From assembly GCA_903845045.1 (NCBI GenBank), contig CAIMWA010000648.1, positions 1 through 49,187 on the forward strand: a stretch of 49,187 bases of DNA, in the 5' to 3' direction. Both the position numbers and the translations under genes were made by a program. The stretch comes from an uncultured delta proteobacterium (GTDB taxonomy: Bacteria > Myxococcota_A > Polyangia > Polyangiales > Ga0077539). The notes below the pieces were generated by a model, which made no database searches, was not told the origin of the DNA, and saw only the letters and a list, made by a program, of their open reading frames with translations. Positions 1-8,419 of this stretch are shown piece after piece. The first letter of the stretch is position 1. Each line of letters starts with the position of its first letter.

Positions 1-577
1 CCGGGCGGCGCGCCCGCGTCCGTTCGATCTGGGGCACCTCGCGTACACGGCGCGCGACGGCGCCCAGGCGTCGATGCTCTTCACGAACATCGCGAGCTGC
101 GGCATCGGCGGGCGCGTCGACGAGCTCGTCGCGGTCGGTCCGAAGTGGCTCACCGGCAAGGCCAGCTACACGTACGCGACGGTCCGCGCGCTCGCCGGGT
201 GGCGCCATGCGCCGATGCGGGTTCGCGTCGACGGCGAGGTCGTCTACGAGGGCCGCGCGATGTCCTTCGCCGTGTGCAACGGTCGCGCCTTCGGCGGCGG
301 CATGATCATCGCGCCGAACGCGGATCCCGCCGACGGTCTCTTCGACGTCATCGGCCTCGGCGACATGGGACTCGGCGACGTCGCGCTGAACTTTCCGAAG
401 ATCTTCAAGGGCACGCACCTCGGCGCGCCGAAGGTCCATGCCTCGCGCGGAGCGGTCATCGAGATCGAGAGCGTCGACACCGGCGTGCCGCTCGACATCG
501 ACGGCGAGCCGCCGGGATCGCTCCCCGCGCGATTCACCGTCGTGCCCGGCGCCGTCAACGTGCTCCGCGCGAGCTGA
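1..577 (+). CDS. Diacylglycerol kinase / YegS-like lipid kinase, C-terminal part (5' end outside window)
   Basis: The frame is open from the first bases of the window, so the gene starts upstream; the first internal ATG is at 74 and is not taken as the start. The visible part matches the C-terminal beta-sandwich of the DAGK_cat/YegS lipid kinase family: a segment reading FDLGH, then a conserved F-x-N-x-A-S-x-G-I-G-G-R block (family pattern F-N-x-x-G-x-G-x-D-A), and a GRAFGGGMIIAPNADPADG motif typical of the family. The ending, DIDGEPPG followed by a short strand, is the usual C-terminal pattern (x-x-D-G-E-x). Such enzymes phosphorylate diacylglycerol or related lipids at the cytoplasmic face of the membrane. 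The nucleotide-binding GGDGT region lies outside the window and cannot be checked. The next gene starts 4 nt after the stop. Confidence 0.85.
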   Translation, partial: RAARPRPFDLGHLAYTARDGAQASMLFTNIASCGIGGRVDELVAVGPKWLTGKASYTYATVRALAGWRHAPMRVRVDGEVVYEGRAMSFAVCNGRAFGGGMIIAPNADPADGLFDVIGLGDMGLGDVALNFPKIFKGTHLGAPKVHASRGAVIEIESVDTGVPLDIDGEPPGSLPARFTVVPGAVNVLRAS

Positions 578-581
578 CGCG

Positions 582-1784
582 ATGCCCGCGCGCCCGTCGC
601 AGGGGCTCCGCGTCGGCGACGTCGAGCGAACGCTCCCCATCACCCGGGACCAGGTGCACCACTGGGTCGAGCTCGGCCTGGTCCCGGCGCCCGAGAAGTC
701 GTCGGCCACCGTCGCGCGCTATGGCCCGTCGCACCTCGTCGCGATGCGGCGCGTGCTCGGTCTCCGCGCCGGCGGGGCCTCGCTGGCGCAGGCGGCTCGC
801 TGGCTGGGCGGCAGCCTCGGCTCCCTCGGTCCAGGGGACTGCGAGACCCTCGCGCGGTGGGTCTGCACGCCCCCGGGCGCGGCGCGCTGGATCCCCGCCG
901 ACGTGATCGCCGCGGCCGTCGAGCGCCACCTCGGGGCGCTGCCGCCGGAGGTCCTCGTCGAGGGGCCGCACGGGTCTTCGGCTTCATGGATCGAAGAGTT
1001 CGTGGCGCGCTGGCGGGAGCACGAGGAGGCCGCGGTGGTGCGCGTCGCCGAGGAGGCTCTCGCGGTCGCACGGTCGGCGCGGCGGCGGTCGTGGCGCGTC
1101 GTCGACGCCGCGCGCAGCGAGCCGGGCCTGCGGCGCATCACGTTGCTCGACGCGCGGGGGGGAGGCCTCGACGCCGCCTCCCATGAAGAGCGCGGGCGCC
1201 TTGCGGCGATGCTCGGGGCGAGGGTCGCGTGCACGGCCGTCGATGGTCCTTGGAGCGCGTTCGCCGCGGCGTCGACGGCGCTCCGGGGCGGCCGCGCAGC
1301 CGAGGCCGTGTCGCTCCTCGGGACGACGAATCATCCGCTCGCGGAGCTGCTTCGCCGCGTCTCCGAGGCGCTCGCGGCGGCGCGACGGGGCGACGGGCTG
1401 CTCGCGGCGGTGCCGGGCCTCGCGGCGCTCCGGGCCACGGACCCTTCGACGCTCGATGATCCGCTGGCGCGGGGGCGGCTGCGTTGGATGGCGGCGGTCA
1501 CGTGGCTCGCGCTGCCGTCGCGCTGGGCACCGCCGACGGTGCGCGCGTCGCTGGCCGAGGGCATCGCCGAGGTCGTCGCGGTGCCGGCGGGCCATCCGCG
1601 CCGGGCCACCGGGGAGCTCGACACCCTCGAGGCCAACCTCCATCTTGCGCTGGGCGAAGCGTGCCTCCGCGACGGCGACGCCGCCTCGGCGAGGGCGTCC
1701 TTCTCCGCGGCTGCGATGTTTGGGGGCACCGCTGCGCGCGAGGCGAAACGACGGCTGCGCGCGTGTGATATCACCGCGCCATGA
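582..1784 (+). CDS. MerR-like helix-turn-helix protein with helical repeat C-terminal part
   Basis: 400 residues from ATG 582, 4 nt after the preceding stop. The frame is open further upstream to 438, but that would overlap the lipid kinase. Residues about 8-70 resemble a MerR-type winged helix: a GLRVGDVERTL start, then a recognition-like helix DQVHHWVELGLV, a Tyr-Gly-Pro wing and a helix beginning LVAMRRVLGLR. The rest is Ala/Arg/Leu-rich and probably helical. Its last ~50 residues (LDTLEANLHLALGEACLRDG followed by ASARASFSAAAMFG) look like a single TPR-type hairpin. No sensor domain is recognised. It is translationally coupled (ATGA) to the downstream 3-hydroxyacyl-CoA dehydrogenase, so it may regulate lipid or acyl-CoA metabolism; that is inference. 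Confidence 0.7.
   Translation: MPARPSQGLRVGDVERTLPITRDQVHHWVELGLVPAPEKSSATVARYGPSHLVAMRRVLGLRAGGASLAQAARWLGGSLGSLGPGDCETLARWVCTPPGAARWIPADVIAAAVERHLGALPPEVLVEGPHGSSASWIEEFVARWREHEEAAVVRVAEEALAVARSARRRSWRVVDAARSEPGLRRITLLDARGGGLDAASHEERGRLAAMLGARVACTAVDGPWSAFAAASTALRGGRAAEAVSLLGTTNHPLAELLRRVSEALAAARRGDGLLAAVPGLAALRATDPSTLDDPLARGRLRWMAAVTWLALPSRWAPPTVRASLAEGIAEVVAVPAGHPRRATGELDTLEANLHLALGEACLRDGDAASARASFSAAAMFGGTAAREAKRRLRACDITAP
1769..1774 (+). promoter_or_regulatory. Possible -10 box (TATCAC) just upstream of the hydroxyacyl-CoA dehydrogenase
   Basis: TATCAC ends 6 nt before the ATG at 1781 and has a TG dinucleotide nearby (TGTGATATCAC). This matches the short -10-to-start spacing seen at several other genes here. 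It lies inside the end of the upstream gene, so chance is not excluded. No clear -35 was found. Confidence 0.3.
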
Positions 1785-2632
1785 GCGACGAGACGAAGGT
1801 TGCGGTGCTCGGAGCGGGCACCATGGGGCACGGCATCGCACAGGTGTGCGCGGCATCGGGGTACCGCGTGAGCGTCTCCGATCCGACTGCTGCGGCCCTG
1901 GAGAAGGGCGAGCGCGGCGTGCGCGACTCCCTCGATCGAATGGTGGCCAAGGGCAAGATCGACGGCGCCACGCGCGAGGCCGTGCTCGGTCGCATCGCGT
2001 GGGGCACCGAGCTCGCGACCGCCGTCGAGGGCGCTGGTGTCGTCATCGAGGCGGTGCCCGAGAAGATGGAGCTCAAGCGCGAGCTCCTGCTGCGCGTCGA
2101 CGGGCTCGCTCCTCCGAACGCGCTGCTGGCGTCGAACACGTCGTCGCTCTCGATCACCGAGCTGGCGTCGACGCTGCGCGAGCCCGCGCGGCTGGTCGGC
2201 CTGCATTTCTTCAACCCGGTGCCGGTGATGGAGCTGCTCGAGATCGTGCGTGGCATCCGCACCACCGACGCCACCGTCGACCAGGCGCTCGCCTTCGCCG
2301 CACGCGTCGGCAAGACGCCCATCGTCGTGCGCGACATCCCGGGCTTCGCCACGAGCCGCCTCGGCGTGGCCCTGGGCGCGGAGGCGATCCGCATGCTCGA
2401 GCAGGGCGTCGCCAGCGCCGAGGACATCGACCGCGCCATGGAGCTCGGCTACCGCCACCCCATGGGACCGCTGAAGCTCACGGACCTCGTCGGCCTCGAC
2501 GTGCGCCTCGCGATCCTCGACCACCTGCACCGCGAGCTCGGCGAGCAGTTCCGCGCGCCGGCGCTGCTCCGTCAGATGGTGCGTGCGGGCAAGCTGGGCA
2601 AGAAGAGCGGCGAGGGCTTCTACAAGTGGTGA
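1781..2632 (+). CDS. 3-hydroxybutyryl-CoA / 3-hydroxyacyl-CoA dehydrogenase
   Basis: 283 residues, the normal length for the single-domain Hbd/PaaH/FadB2 family, which oxidises (S)-3-hydroxyacyl-CoA to 3-oxoacyl-CoA with NAD(P). The Rossmann motif GAGTMGHG is at residues 11-18. The SNTSS segment, the catalytic His142 in GLHFFNPVPVM and the EVV-like IVVRDIPGF segment are present. The C-terminal dimerisation domain contains GYRHPMGPLKLTDLVGLDV and ends in KKSGEGFYKW, both hallmarks of the family. The start overlaps the previous stop (ATGA at 1781-1784). A TATCAC box lies 6 nt upstream, so an internal promoter is also possible. It could feed the thiolase at 6756, although the two genes are not adjacent. 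It converges on argJ with a 16-nt gap. Confidence 0.95.
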   Translation: MSDETKVAVLGAGTMGHGIAQVCAASGYRVSVSDPTAAALEKGERGVRDSLDRMVAKGKIDGATREAVLGRIAWGTELATAVEGAGVVIEAVPEKMELKRELLLRVDGLAPPNALLASNTSSLSITELASTLREPARLVGLHFFNPVPVMELLEIVRGIRTTDATVDQALAFAARVGKTPIVVRDIPGFATSRLGVALGAEAIRMLEQGVASAEDIDRAMELGYRHPMGPLKLTDLVGLDVRLAILDHLHRELGEQFRAPALLRQMVRAGKLGKKSGEGFYKW

Positions 2633-2648
2633 CCGCGCCGCGCTGGGG

Positions 2649-3872
2649 TCACGTCGTGTACTCGGCGTTGACCTCGACGTAGCGGTAGCCGAGGTCGCTC
2701 GTCATCAGCGTCGCCTCGCCGTCGCCCTCGGCGAGGAAGACGTCGAGCGCCACGTCCTCGGCCCGCATCGCCGCCGAGAGCGCCGCGCGATCAAAGGGCG
2801 TCGGCGCGCCGTCGGCGAACACCGTCACGCCCTGCAGCACGCACCGGAGCCCCGCCACGCTCCGCACGGATTTCGCGTTGCCGACCTGCGAGACGAAGCG
2901 CCCCCAGTTCGGGTCGTTGCCGAAGAGCGCCGTGCGCACGAGCGCGCTCGCGGCGATGGTGTCGGCGACGTCCCGGGCGGACTCGGCAGAGCGCGCGCCG
3001 CGCACCCGCAACGTGGTCACCTTCGTCGCTCCCTCGCCGTCGCGCGCGATGAGCCACGCGAGGCGATGGGCCACGCGGGTCACGTGCTCCTCCGCCGCCG
3101 CCAGAGGCGTGCCGCTGGTCCCCGTGGCGAAGAGCAAGAAGGTGTCGTTGGTGCTCGGGTGCGTGTCGACGTGCACCGCGTTGAAGCTCTGCGCCGCGAT
3201 CCGCGGCATCGCCGCGCGCAGCTCGTCGGGCGTCGCGACGGCGTCGGTGGCCACGAAGGCCAGCATCGTCGCCATGTTCGGGTGGATCATCCCCGCGCCC
3301 TTGCACACGCCCGCCACGCGGACGCCCGGGCCCTCGGCGCCGGCCTCCTTCGGAAACGCGTCGGTGGTCATGATCCCGCGAAGAAACCGCCGACCCGCGT
3401 CGCGGTCCGAGCCCAGCGCGGCGAGGGCGGCGTCGATGCCGGCGCGAACGTGGTCCATGGGCATCGCGTGGCCGATGACGCCGGTGCTGCACACGAGCAC
3501 CTCGTCGGGGCGGCAGCCCACGGCGCGAGCGACGCGGTCGCACATCTCCCGCGCGTCGGCGAGGCCCAGATCCCCGGTGCATGCGTTGGCGTTGCCGCTG
3601 TTCACCACGAGCGCGCGCACGAGTCCGCCGTTGGACGCGAGGTGCTGGCGGCTCACCTGCACCGGCGCCGCGGGAAACAGGTTCTGCGTGAACACCCCCG
3701 CGCAAGCGATGGGCGCACCGGCAACGAGCACCGCGACGTCGGGGCGGCCGCTCGCCTTGATGCCCGCGGCGACGCCGGCGGCGCGCAGGCCACCGATCTC
3801 GGACAGCGTGAAAACAGGCTCCGCGAGCGTCGGGAGCGGGTGCGTGATGCGGACCGTGGTGGGCTCGTTCAT
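2649..3872 (-). CDS. argJ: Bifunctional glutamate N-acetyltransferase / amino-acid acetyltransferase ArgJ
   Basis: 407 residues from ATG 3872; the frame stays open upstream on the minus strand but the extension has no family similarity. ArgJ transfers acetyl from N-acetylornithine to glutamate, and in bifunctional forms also uses acetyl-CoA, in the cyclic arginine pathway. Visible family blocks are an N-terminal strand GIKASGRPDVAVLV, the VNSGNANACTGDLGL motif and the autocleavage site KGAGMIHPNMATMLAF, in which the Thr of MATML is the nucleophile exposed by self-processing. DTHPSTNDTFLLFATG and FGNDPNWGRFVSQVGN also match. The C-terminus (DLGYRYVEVNAEYTT) is complete. It is divergent from the SUMF1 gene and convergent with the dehydrogenase gene, so it is probably monocistronic. 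Confidence 0.96.
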   Translation of the reverse strand: MNEPTTVRITHPLPTLAEPVFTLSEIGGLRAAGVAAGIKASGRPDVAVLVAGAPIACAGVFTQNLFPAAPVQVSRQHLASNGGLVRALVVNSGNANACTGDLGLADAREMCDRVARAVGCRPDEVLVCSTGVIGHAMPMDHVRAGIDAALAALGSDRDAGRRFLRGIMTTDAFPKEAGAEGPGVRVAGVCKGAGMIHPNMATMLAFVATDAVATPDELRAAMPRIAAQSFNAVHVDTHPSTNDTFLLFATGTSGTPLAAAEEHVTRVAHRLAWLIARDGEGATKVTTLRVRGARSAESARDVADTIAASALVRTALFGNDPNWGRFVSQVGNAKSVRSVAGLRCVLQGVTVFADGAPTPFDRAALSAAMRAEDVALDVFLAEGDGEATLMTSDLGYRYVEVNAEYTT

Positions 3873-4145
3873 GGTGCTTCGGGGCGCCGAGGGTCGCACC
3901 ATCGCGCGGTGCGTCAAGGCCTTCGCGCAGGGCTTGCGTGGTCGATTCGTTGACTTTGAGCCTTGCCGCTGCGGCCCAGCTCGGGTAGACCGGCCGTCTC
4001 GCTTGACCTGATCCGTTCCGATCCCTACCAGGAGACGCACGGATCGCGCGGCCAGATGACGGTCACGCACACGGCTCTCGTACGCGACTTCAATGAGGCG
4101 ATTCCGCATGGGCGGGCGCCGCTTGACCACCCCGCGGAGGAACTG
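3873..4145. other. Divergent intergenic region between argJ and the SUMF1-domain gene
   Basis: This 273-nt stretch carries no supported gene. It should hold both promoters. A TTGACC-N17-TACCAG pair sits at 4003-4031 on the plus strand. On the minus strand a TTGACG -35-like hexamer (3912-3917) has no convincing -10 partner. Confidence 0.6.
4003..4031 (+). promoter_or_regulatory. Candidate sigma-70-type promoter for the SUMF1-domain gene
   Basis: TTGACC (4003-4008), 17-nt spacer, TACCAG (4026-4031). The -35 matches the consensus at 5 of 6 positions; the -10 is weak. It would give a leader of about 110 nt before the ATG at 4146. Confidence 0.4.
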
Positions 4146-4901
4146 ATGCAGCGATCGTCCCGTCTCCCGACCCGCGTCTTGGCGTTGTCCGTGACAGCGA
4201 TGGTGGGAGCGTTGGTGCTCGGAGCCTCCGCCGCCCGCAGCAACGCTCCGTGTCCCGAGGGGATGGCGTACATCAACGGCAGCAGCTTCTGCGTGGATCG
4301 TTACGAGGCCTCGTTGCTCACCATCGGCGCCGACGGGCGCGAGCAGCCCCACTCTCCGTACGTGAACCCCGACCGCGCGGACGTGCGGGCCGTCTCTCGC
4401 CGCGGCGTGGTGCCCCAGGGGTACATCTCGCAGGTGCAGGCCGCGAGGGCGTGCGCGCGCTCGGGCAAGCGACTGTGCAGCGAGCGCGAGTGGTTCCGGG
4501 CGTGCCGCGGTCCTGCCGGCCGCACCTACGGCTACTCGAACGAGCGCGAAGACGGACGCTGCAACGAGAACCATCGCTGGCACCCGGTGGTGCGGCTGTT
4601 CCAGGCCACGACCCCGTACCTCTGGGGCATGGGCCTGATGAACGATCCGCAGATCAACCAGCTCCCAGGAACCGTCGCGCTCACCGGTGCGCACGCGGGC
4701 TGCACCAACGAGCACAACGTCTTCGACATGGTCGGCAACCTGCACGAGTGGGTGGCCGACACGCAGGGCACCTTCCGCGGCGGCTACTACATGGACACGT
4801 CGATCAACGGCGAGGGCTGCTGGTACCGCACCCCCGGGCACAACACGGCCTACCACGACTACTCCATCGGCTTCCGCTGCTGCGCGAGCGCGGCGGAGTA
4901 G
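4146..4901 (+). CDS. Exported SUMF1 / formylglycine-generating-enzyme-fold protein
   Basis: 251 residues. ATG 4146 is chosen because GGAGG lies at 4136-4140 with 5-nt spacing and a classic Sec signal follows (RLPTR, then a hydrophobic stretch to about residue 35, ending ASAARS). Upstream in-frame ATGs at 4056 and 4110 lack this. The mature part has the C-type-lectin-like SUMF1/EgtB/PvdO fold: MAYINGSSFCVDRYEAS, an RLCSEREWFRACRG block, DMVGNLHEWVAD, RGGYY and a terminal IGFRCC. In Myxococcota such proteins are often of unknown function; few are true sulfatase activators. It is Cys-rich, which suits an extracytoplasmic location. The neighbouring kinase homologue 76 nt downstream may be functionally linked, since SUMF1 and kinase-like genes often co-occur, but nothing here proves it. 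Confidence 0.85.
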   Translation: MQRSSRLPTRVLALSVTAMVGALVLGASAARSNAPCPEGMAYINGSSFCVDRYEASLLTIGADGREQPHSPYVNPDRADVRAVSRRGVVPQGYISQVQAARACARSGKRLCSEREWFRACRGPAGRTYGYSNEREDGRCNENHRWHPVVRLFQATTPYLWGMGLMNDPQINQLPGTVALTGAHAGCTNEHNVFDMVGNLHEWVADTQGTFRGGYYMDTSINGEGCWYRTPGHNTAYHDYSIGFRCCASAAE

Positions 4902-4937
4902 CGCTGCGAAGCCGAAAATCGTTCGGGTCGACTAAAG

Positions 4938-4967
4938 TTCGCGCTCGAGCTGCCGATGCGGTAGGGT
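4938..4967 (+). promoter_or_regulatory. Candidate promoter with short leader for the pseudokinase gene
   Basis: TTCGCG (4938-4943), 18-nt spacer, TAGGGT (4962-4967), then 10 nt to the ATG at 4978. The expected transcript start is about 3-4 nt upstream of the ATG, and no Shine-Dalgarno sequence is visible. Confidence 0.45.
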
Positions 4968-4977
4968 TCTGCGCTCG

Positions 4978-6735
4978 ATGAGCCGCATGGCGTCTCCCGG
5001 ATCGGCGCTACCCGGTGGGTACATTCTCGGCGCCCTGAGCCACGCGGACCGCATCGGGCTCGTGTACGAGGCGTTCCCGGCCGAGGGGCGAGGAGCGAAG
5101 GCTCGCGCGCTGGTGCTTCACCCGCTGCACCTCGACGACCTGCGGGAGTGGTTCGAGGGGGCGGCGGTGCTGGGGCGTTCGCTCTCGCACCCGAACCTCA
5201 TCGACGTCCACGCCGTCGGCTACACCGTGAACGACCTCCCGGTGCTGGTCTCCGAATGGACCGACGGCCGCACCCTGCGAAGCCGCATCGCTGGCGGCGA
5301 GGTGATTCCGGCGGCCGAGGTCGTGCGGGTCATCGACCAGGTCGCATCGGCGCTCGACTACCTGCACGCGCGGGATCCCGCGGTGATCCACCGAGTGGTG
5401 ATGCCCGAGACGGTCCTCGTGCAGCCGTCGCCGCTGCCGGTGAAGGTGCTCGCCGTCGGGCACGCCGACCGCCCGCAGCACCCCGCTTCGAAACCGAATT
5501 ACCTCGCGCCCGAAGAGCTCGAGGGCCGTCACGACCTGACCCCCGCCGCGGACGTGTTCTCCCTCGCATCGCTCGCCTTCGAGGCGCTCACCGGGCGGGC
5601 GGCGTTCCCGGGAAACGGCGCGGCGGCGATCCTGGCGGCGGTGCAGCGGGGGGCGCTCCCGTTCGTCGCCCTCGGACCGCAGGAGGGCCTCGAGCCCCTC
5701 GACGAGCTCTTTCACCACGCCTGGGCCCTCGACCCTGCGGCGCGTCCGCGGAGCGCCAGCGCCTTCGCGGAGGGTCTCTCGGCCGCCATCGACGCCGTCC
5801 CGGCGACGCTTCTCACGCAGCGGCGCACGGTGCGCGAGACCGTCGTTCGCGCCGCCACGATCCCGCCGGGTTCGTTAGCGCCGCGCGCTCCGACGGGGGC
5901 CTACGACTCGCCGGCCGCCACGGCGGCGCGGGTCACGGCAAGGGTGTCGGCGTCGTCGTTCCGCGCACCGTCGATGCCGGCGTTCTCCCGGCCTCCGACG
6001 CCCCGACCGGGGACCCTCTCGGCGCCGGGGCGCCCGCCGCGCGCCTTCGACGACGAGCTGGCCGCATGGCGAACGTTCGACCGCGAAGACAGCCGGCCGA
6101 CGGTGACCGAAGAGCCGTCGGATCCCGGCGCCTCCGAGGTCTGGCGCGATCCGAATACCCCGGGGCACGGCCCCCTCGACGTCGGCGACGCGGTGATCTC
6201 CAGCACCGTCGTCGACCTGGACGATCCCGAGGTGCTCGACCTGCTCTCCGAGGATTTCACCAACCCTGCCATCGGGTCGCATCTTCCCGCGGTGGCCGCG
6301 CGCCGCGCGTCGATGGCGCCGCCGCCGTCGGTGCCCGAAGCTCCGACGCCGGCACCTCCGCCGCCCGCGCCGTCGTCGCCGCTGCGGGCCGCGACGATCC
6401 CGCCGATGTCCCGCCCGCCGATGTCGTTGCGTCCTCCCACGCAGCCCCGCGGCCTGCCGTCGCCGTCGCCGTACGCCGATCGCCCGCGCACCGGTGCGTA
6501 CCCCGATCGAGGCCTCGCGGTGCCGTCGGACCGGCGGTCGCTGGCGCCGCGCCCGTCGGCGTTCGACCGCTCGCCGGTGGAGCACGTGCGCCACGCGCCG
6601 CCGCCGCCCGTCGCCGACCCGCGCGGAGCCGACCGCGAGCTGCGCCTGACGCCGAAGACGCTGGCCGCGGTGCTGCTCCTGAACCTCGTCGTGACCACCG
6701 TCGTGGTGCTGGTGGTGCTCCGACTCTATCGCTGA
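4978..6735 (+). CDS. Membrane-anchored protein kinase homologue, predicted pseudokinase
   Basis: 585 residues. Residues about 12-272 have the layout of a bacterial Ser/Thr kinase (PknB-like), but the catalytic positions are lost. The Gly-rich loop reads LGALSHADRIGLVY. The beta3 strand reads ARALVLHP where VAxKxLHP is expected, so the Lys is absent. The catalytic loop reads IHRVVMPETVLV, with HRD changed to HRV at 138-140 and Asn changed to Thr. DFG is replaced by VGH at about 160-162. The structural APE (177-179) and the helix-F Asp192 (ADVFSLASLAFEALTG) remain, so the fold is likely kept. A Pro/Ser/Thr-rich low-complexity linker spans about 290-550. One transmembrane helix follows (about 560-582, LAAVLLLNLVVTTVVVLVVL) with a four-residue tail, so the kinase-like domain should be cytoplasmic. 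A scaffolding or regulatory role is inference. Confidence 0.88.
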   Translation: MSRMASPGSALPGGYILGALSHADRIGLVYEAFPAEGRGAKARALVLHPLHLDDLREWFEGAAVLGRSLSHPNLIDVHAVGYTVNDLPVLVSEWTDGRTLRSRIAGGEVIPAAEVVRVIDQVASALDYLHARDPAVIHRVVMPETVLVQPSPLPVKVLAVGHADRPQHPASKPNYLAPEELEGRHDLTPAADVFSLASLAFEALTGRAAFPGNGAAAILAAVQRGALPFVALGPQEGLEPLDELFHHAWALDPAARPRSASAFAEGLSAAIDAVPATLLTQRRTVRETVVRAATIPPGSLAPRAPTGAYDSPAATAARVTARVSASSFRAPSMPAFSRPPTPRPGTLSAPGRPPRAFDDELAAWRTFDREDSRPTVTEEPSDPGASEVWRDPNTPGHGPLDVGDAVISSTVVDLDDPEVLDLLSEDFTNPAIGSHLPAVAARRASMAPPPSVPEAPTPAPPPPAPSSPLRAATIPPMSRPPMSLRPPTQPRGLPSPSPYADRPRTGAYPDRGLAVPSDRRSLAPRPSAFDRSPVEHVRHAPPPPVADPRGADRELRLTPKTLAAVLLLNLVVTTVVVLVVLRLYR

Positions 6736-6741
6736 AGCCCC

Positions 6742-6747
6742 GGGGGA
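6742..6747 (+). promoter_or_regulatory. Shine-Dalgarno site that decides the thiolase GTG start
   Basis: GGGGGA at 6742-6747 lies 8 nt before GTG 6756. There is no in-frame ATG before the conserved N-terminal strand, so GTG is the probable initiator. Confidence 0.55.
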
Positions 6748-6755
6748 TTCTTACT

Positions 6756-7961
<1,206 letters not shown>

Positions 7962-7965
7962 CCGC

Positions 7966-7995
7966 TTGTGCGACGGCGGCCGCTGACGATAGGCT
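7966..7995 (+). promoter_or_regulatory. Candidate promoter with very short leader for the YbjN-like gene
   Basis: TTGTGC (7966-7971), 18-nt spacer, TAGGCT (7990-7995), then 10 nt to the ATG at 8006. No Shine-Dalgarno sequence is seen in the interval. Confidence 0.5.
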
Positions 7996-8005
7996 GCCCG
8001 GCGGC

Positions 8006-8410
8006 ATGAGCGACACCGAGGCGGCGGCGAAGATCGAACGGCACCTGCAGGCGCTGGCCTGGCCGGTCATCGCGCTCGGACCGCGCACGTGGCGCTCGAG
8101 CTTCCGGTCCCGGCGCGGCGCGTTTCCGCTGGTGATCCAGGTCGAGGCCGAGTTCTGCCGGCTGATGGTGCTTCCCATCGTCCGGCTTCCGGCCGACGCC
8201 GAGAAGGCCGAGCGGCTCTACCATCGGCTGCTGCGGCTCAACGGCGAGATGCTGCTCGCGCGCTTCTCCCTCGACGAGGACGGCGACGTGGTGCTGTCGG
8301 TGGAGTTTCCGACGGACGACATGGACGCGAGCGAGCTCCGCGACGCCCTCGACGTGCTCTCGGTCTACGCCGAGCGGCACCGCGGCGAGCTGCGACAGCT
8401 CGTGGCCTGA
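8006..8410 (+). CDS. Small YbjN / sensory-chaperone-like protein
   Basis: 134 residues. The alpha/beta pattern resembles the YbjN and type III secretion chaperone-like superfamily: an N-terminal helix (ETEAAAKIER-like; here DTEAAAKIERHLQALAW), a pair of strands (TWRSSFRSRRG, FPLVIQVEAEFCRLMVLPIV), a helix LYHRLLRLNGEMLLARF, strands DEDGDVVLSVEFPTDDM and a final long helix. The LLRLNGEMLLARFSLDEDGDVVL segment position matches the usual N-x-x-x-x-x-A-x-F/W-x-x-x-x-x-G-x-V/L pattern of the family. The function is unknown; such proteins act as chaperone-like or stability factors. The start is supported by the -10 box 10 nt upstream. It converges on the kinase-fold gene with a 9-nt gap. Confidence 0.75.
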   Translation: MSDTEAAAKIERHLQALAWPVIALGPRTWRSSFRSRRGAFPLVIQVEAEFCRLMVLPIVRLPADAEKAERLYHRLLRLNGEMLLARFSLDEDGDVVLSVEFPTDDMDASELRDALDVLSVYAERHRGELRQLVA

Positions 8411-8419
8411 GCGGCCGCT

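Noticed and set aside
3912..3917. TTGACG on the minus strand as an argJ promoter
   Set aside because: No -10-like hexamer lies at 15-19 nt, so it is left out as a promoter call.
3873..4856. Upstream extension of the argJ frame on the minus strand
   Set aside because: It runs antisense to the SUMF1-domain gene and has no ArgJ similarity. The family N-terminus begins at ATG 3872.
5148..6755. Very long open frame running in from upstream of the thiolase
   Set aside because: It is the third frame of the pseudokinase gene, kept open by GC bias; its translation is Arg/Ala-rich with no domain pattern. The real thiolase starts at GTG 6756.
7962..8005. Rho-independent terminator after the thiolase
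   Set aside because: No GC hairpin with a T-run was found there or at any other gene end in the window; terminators of that type may be rare at this GC content.
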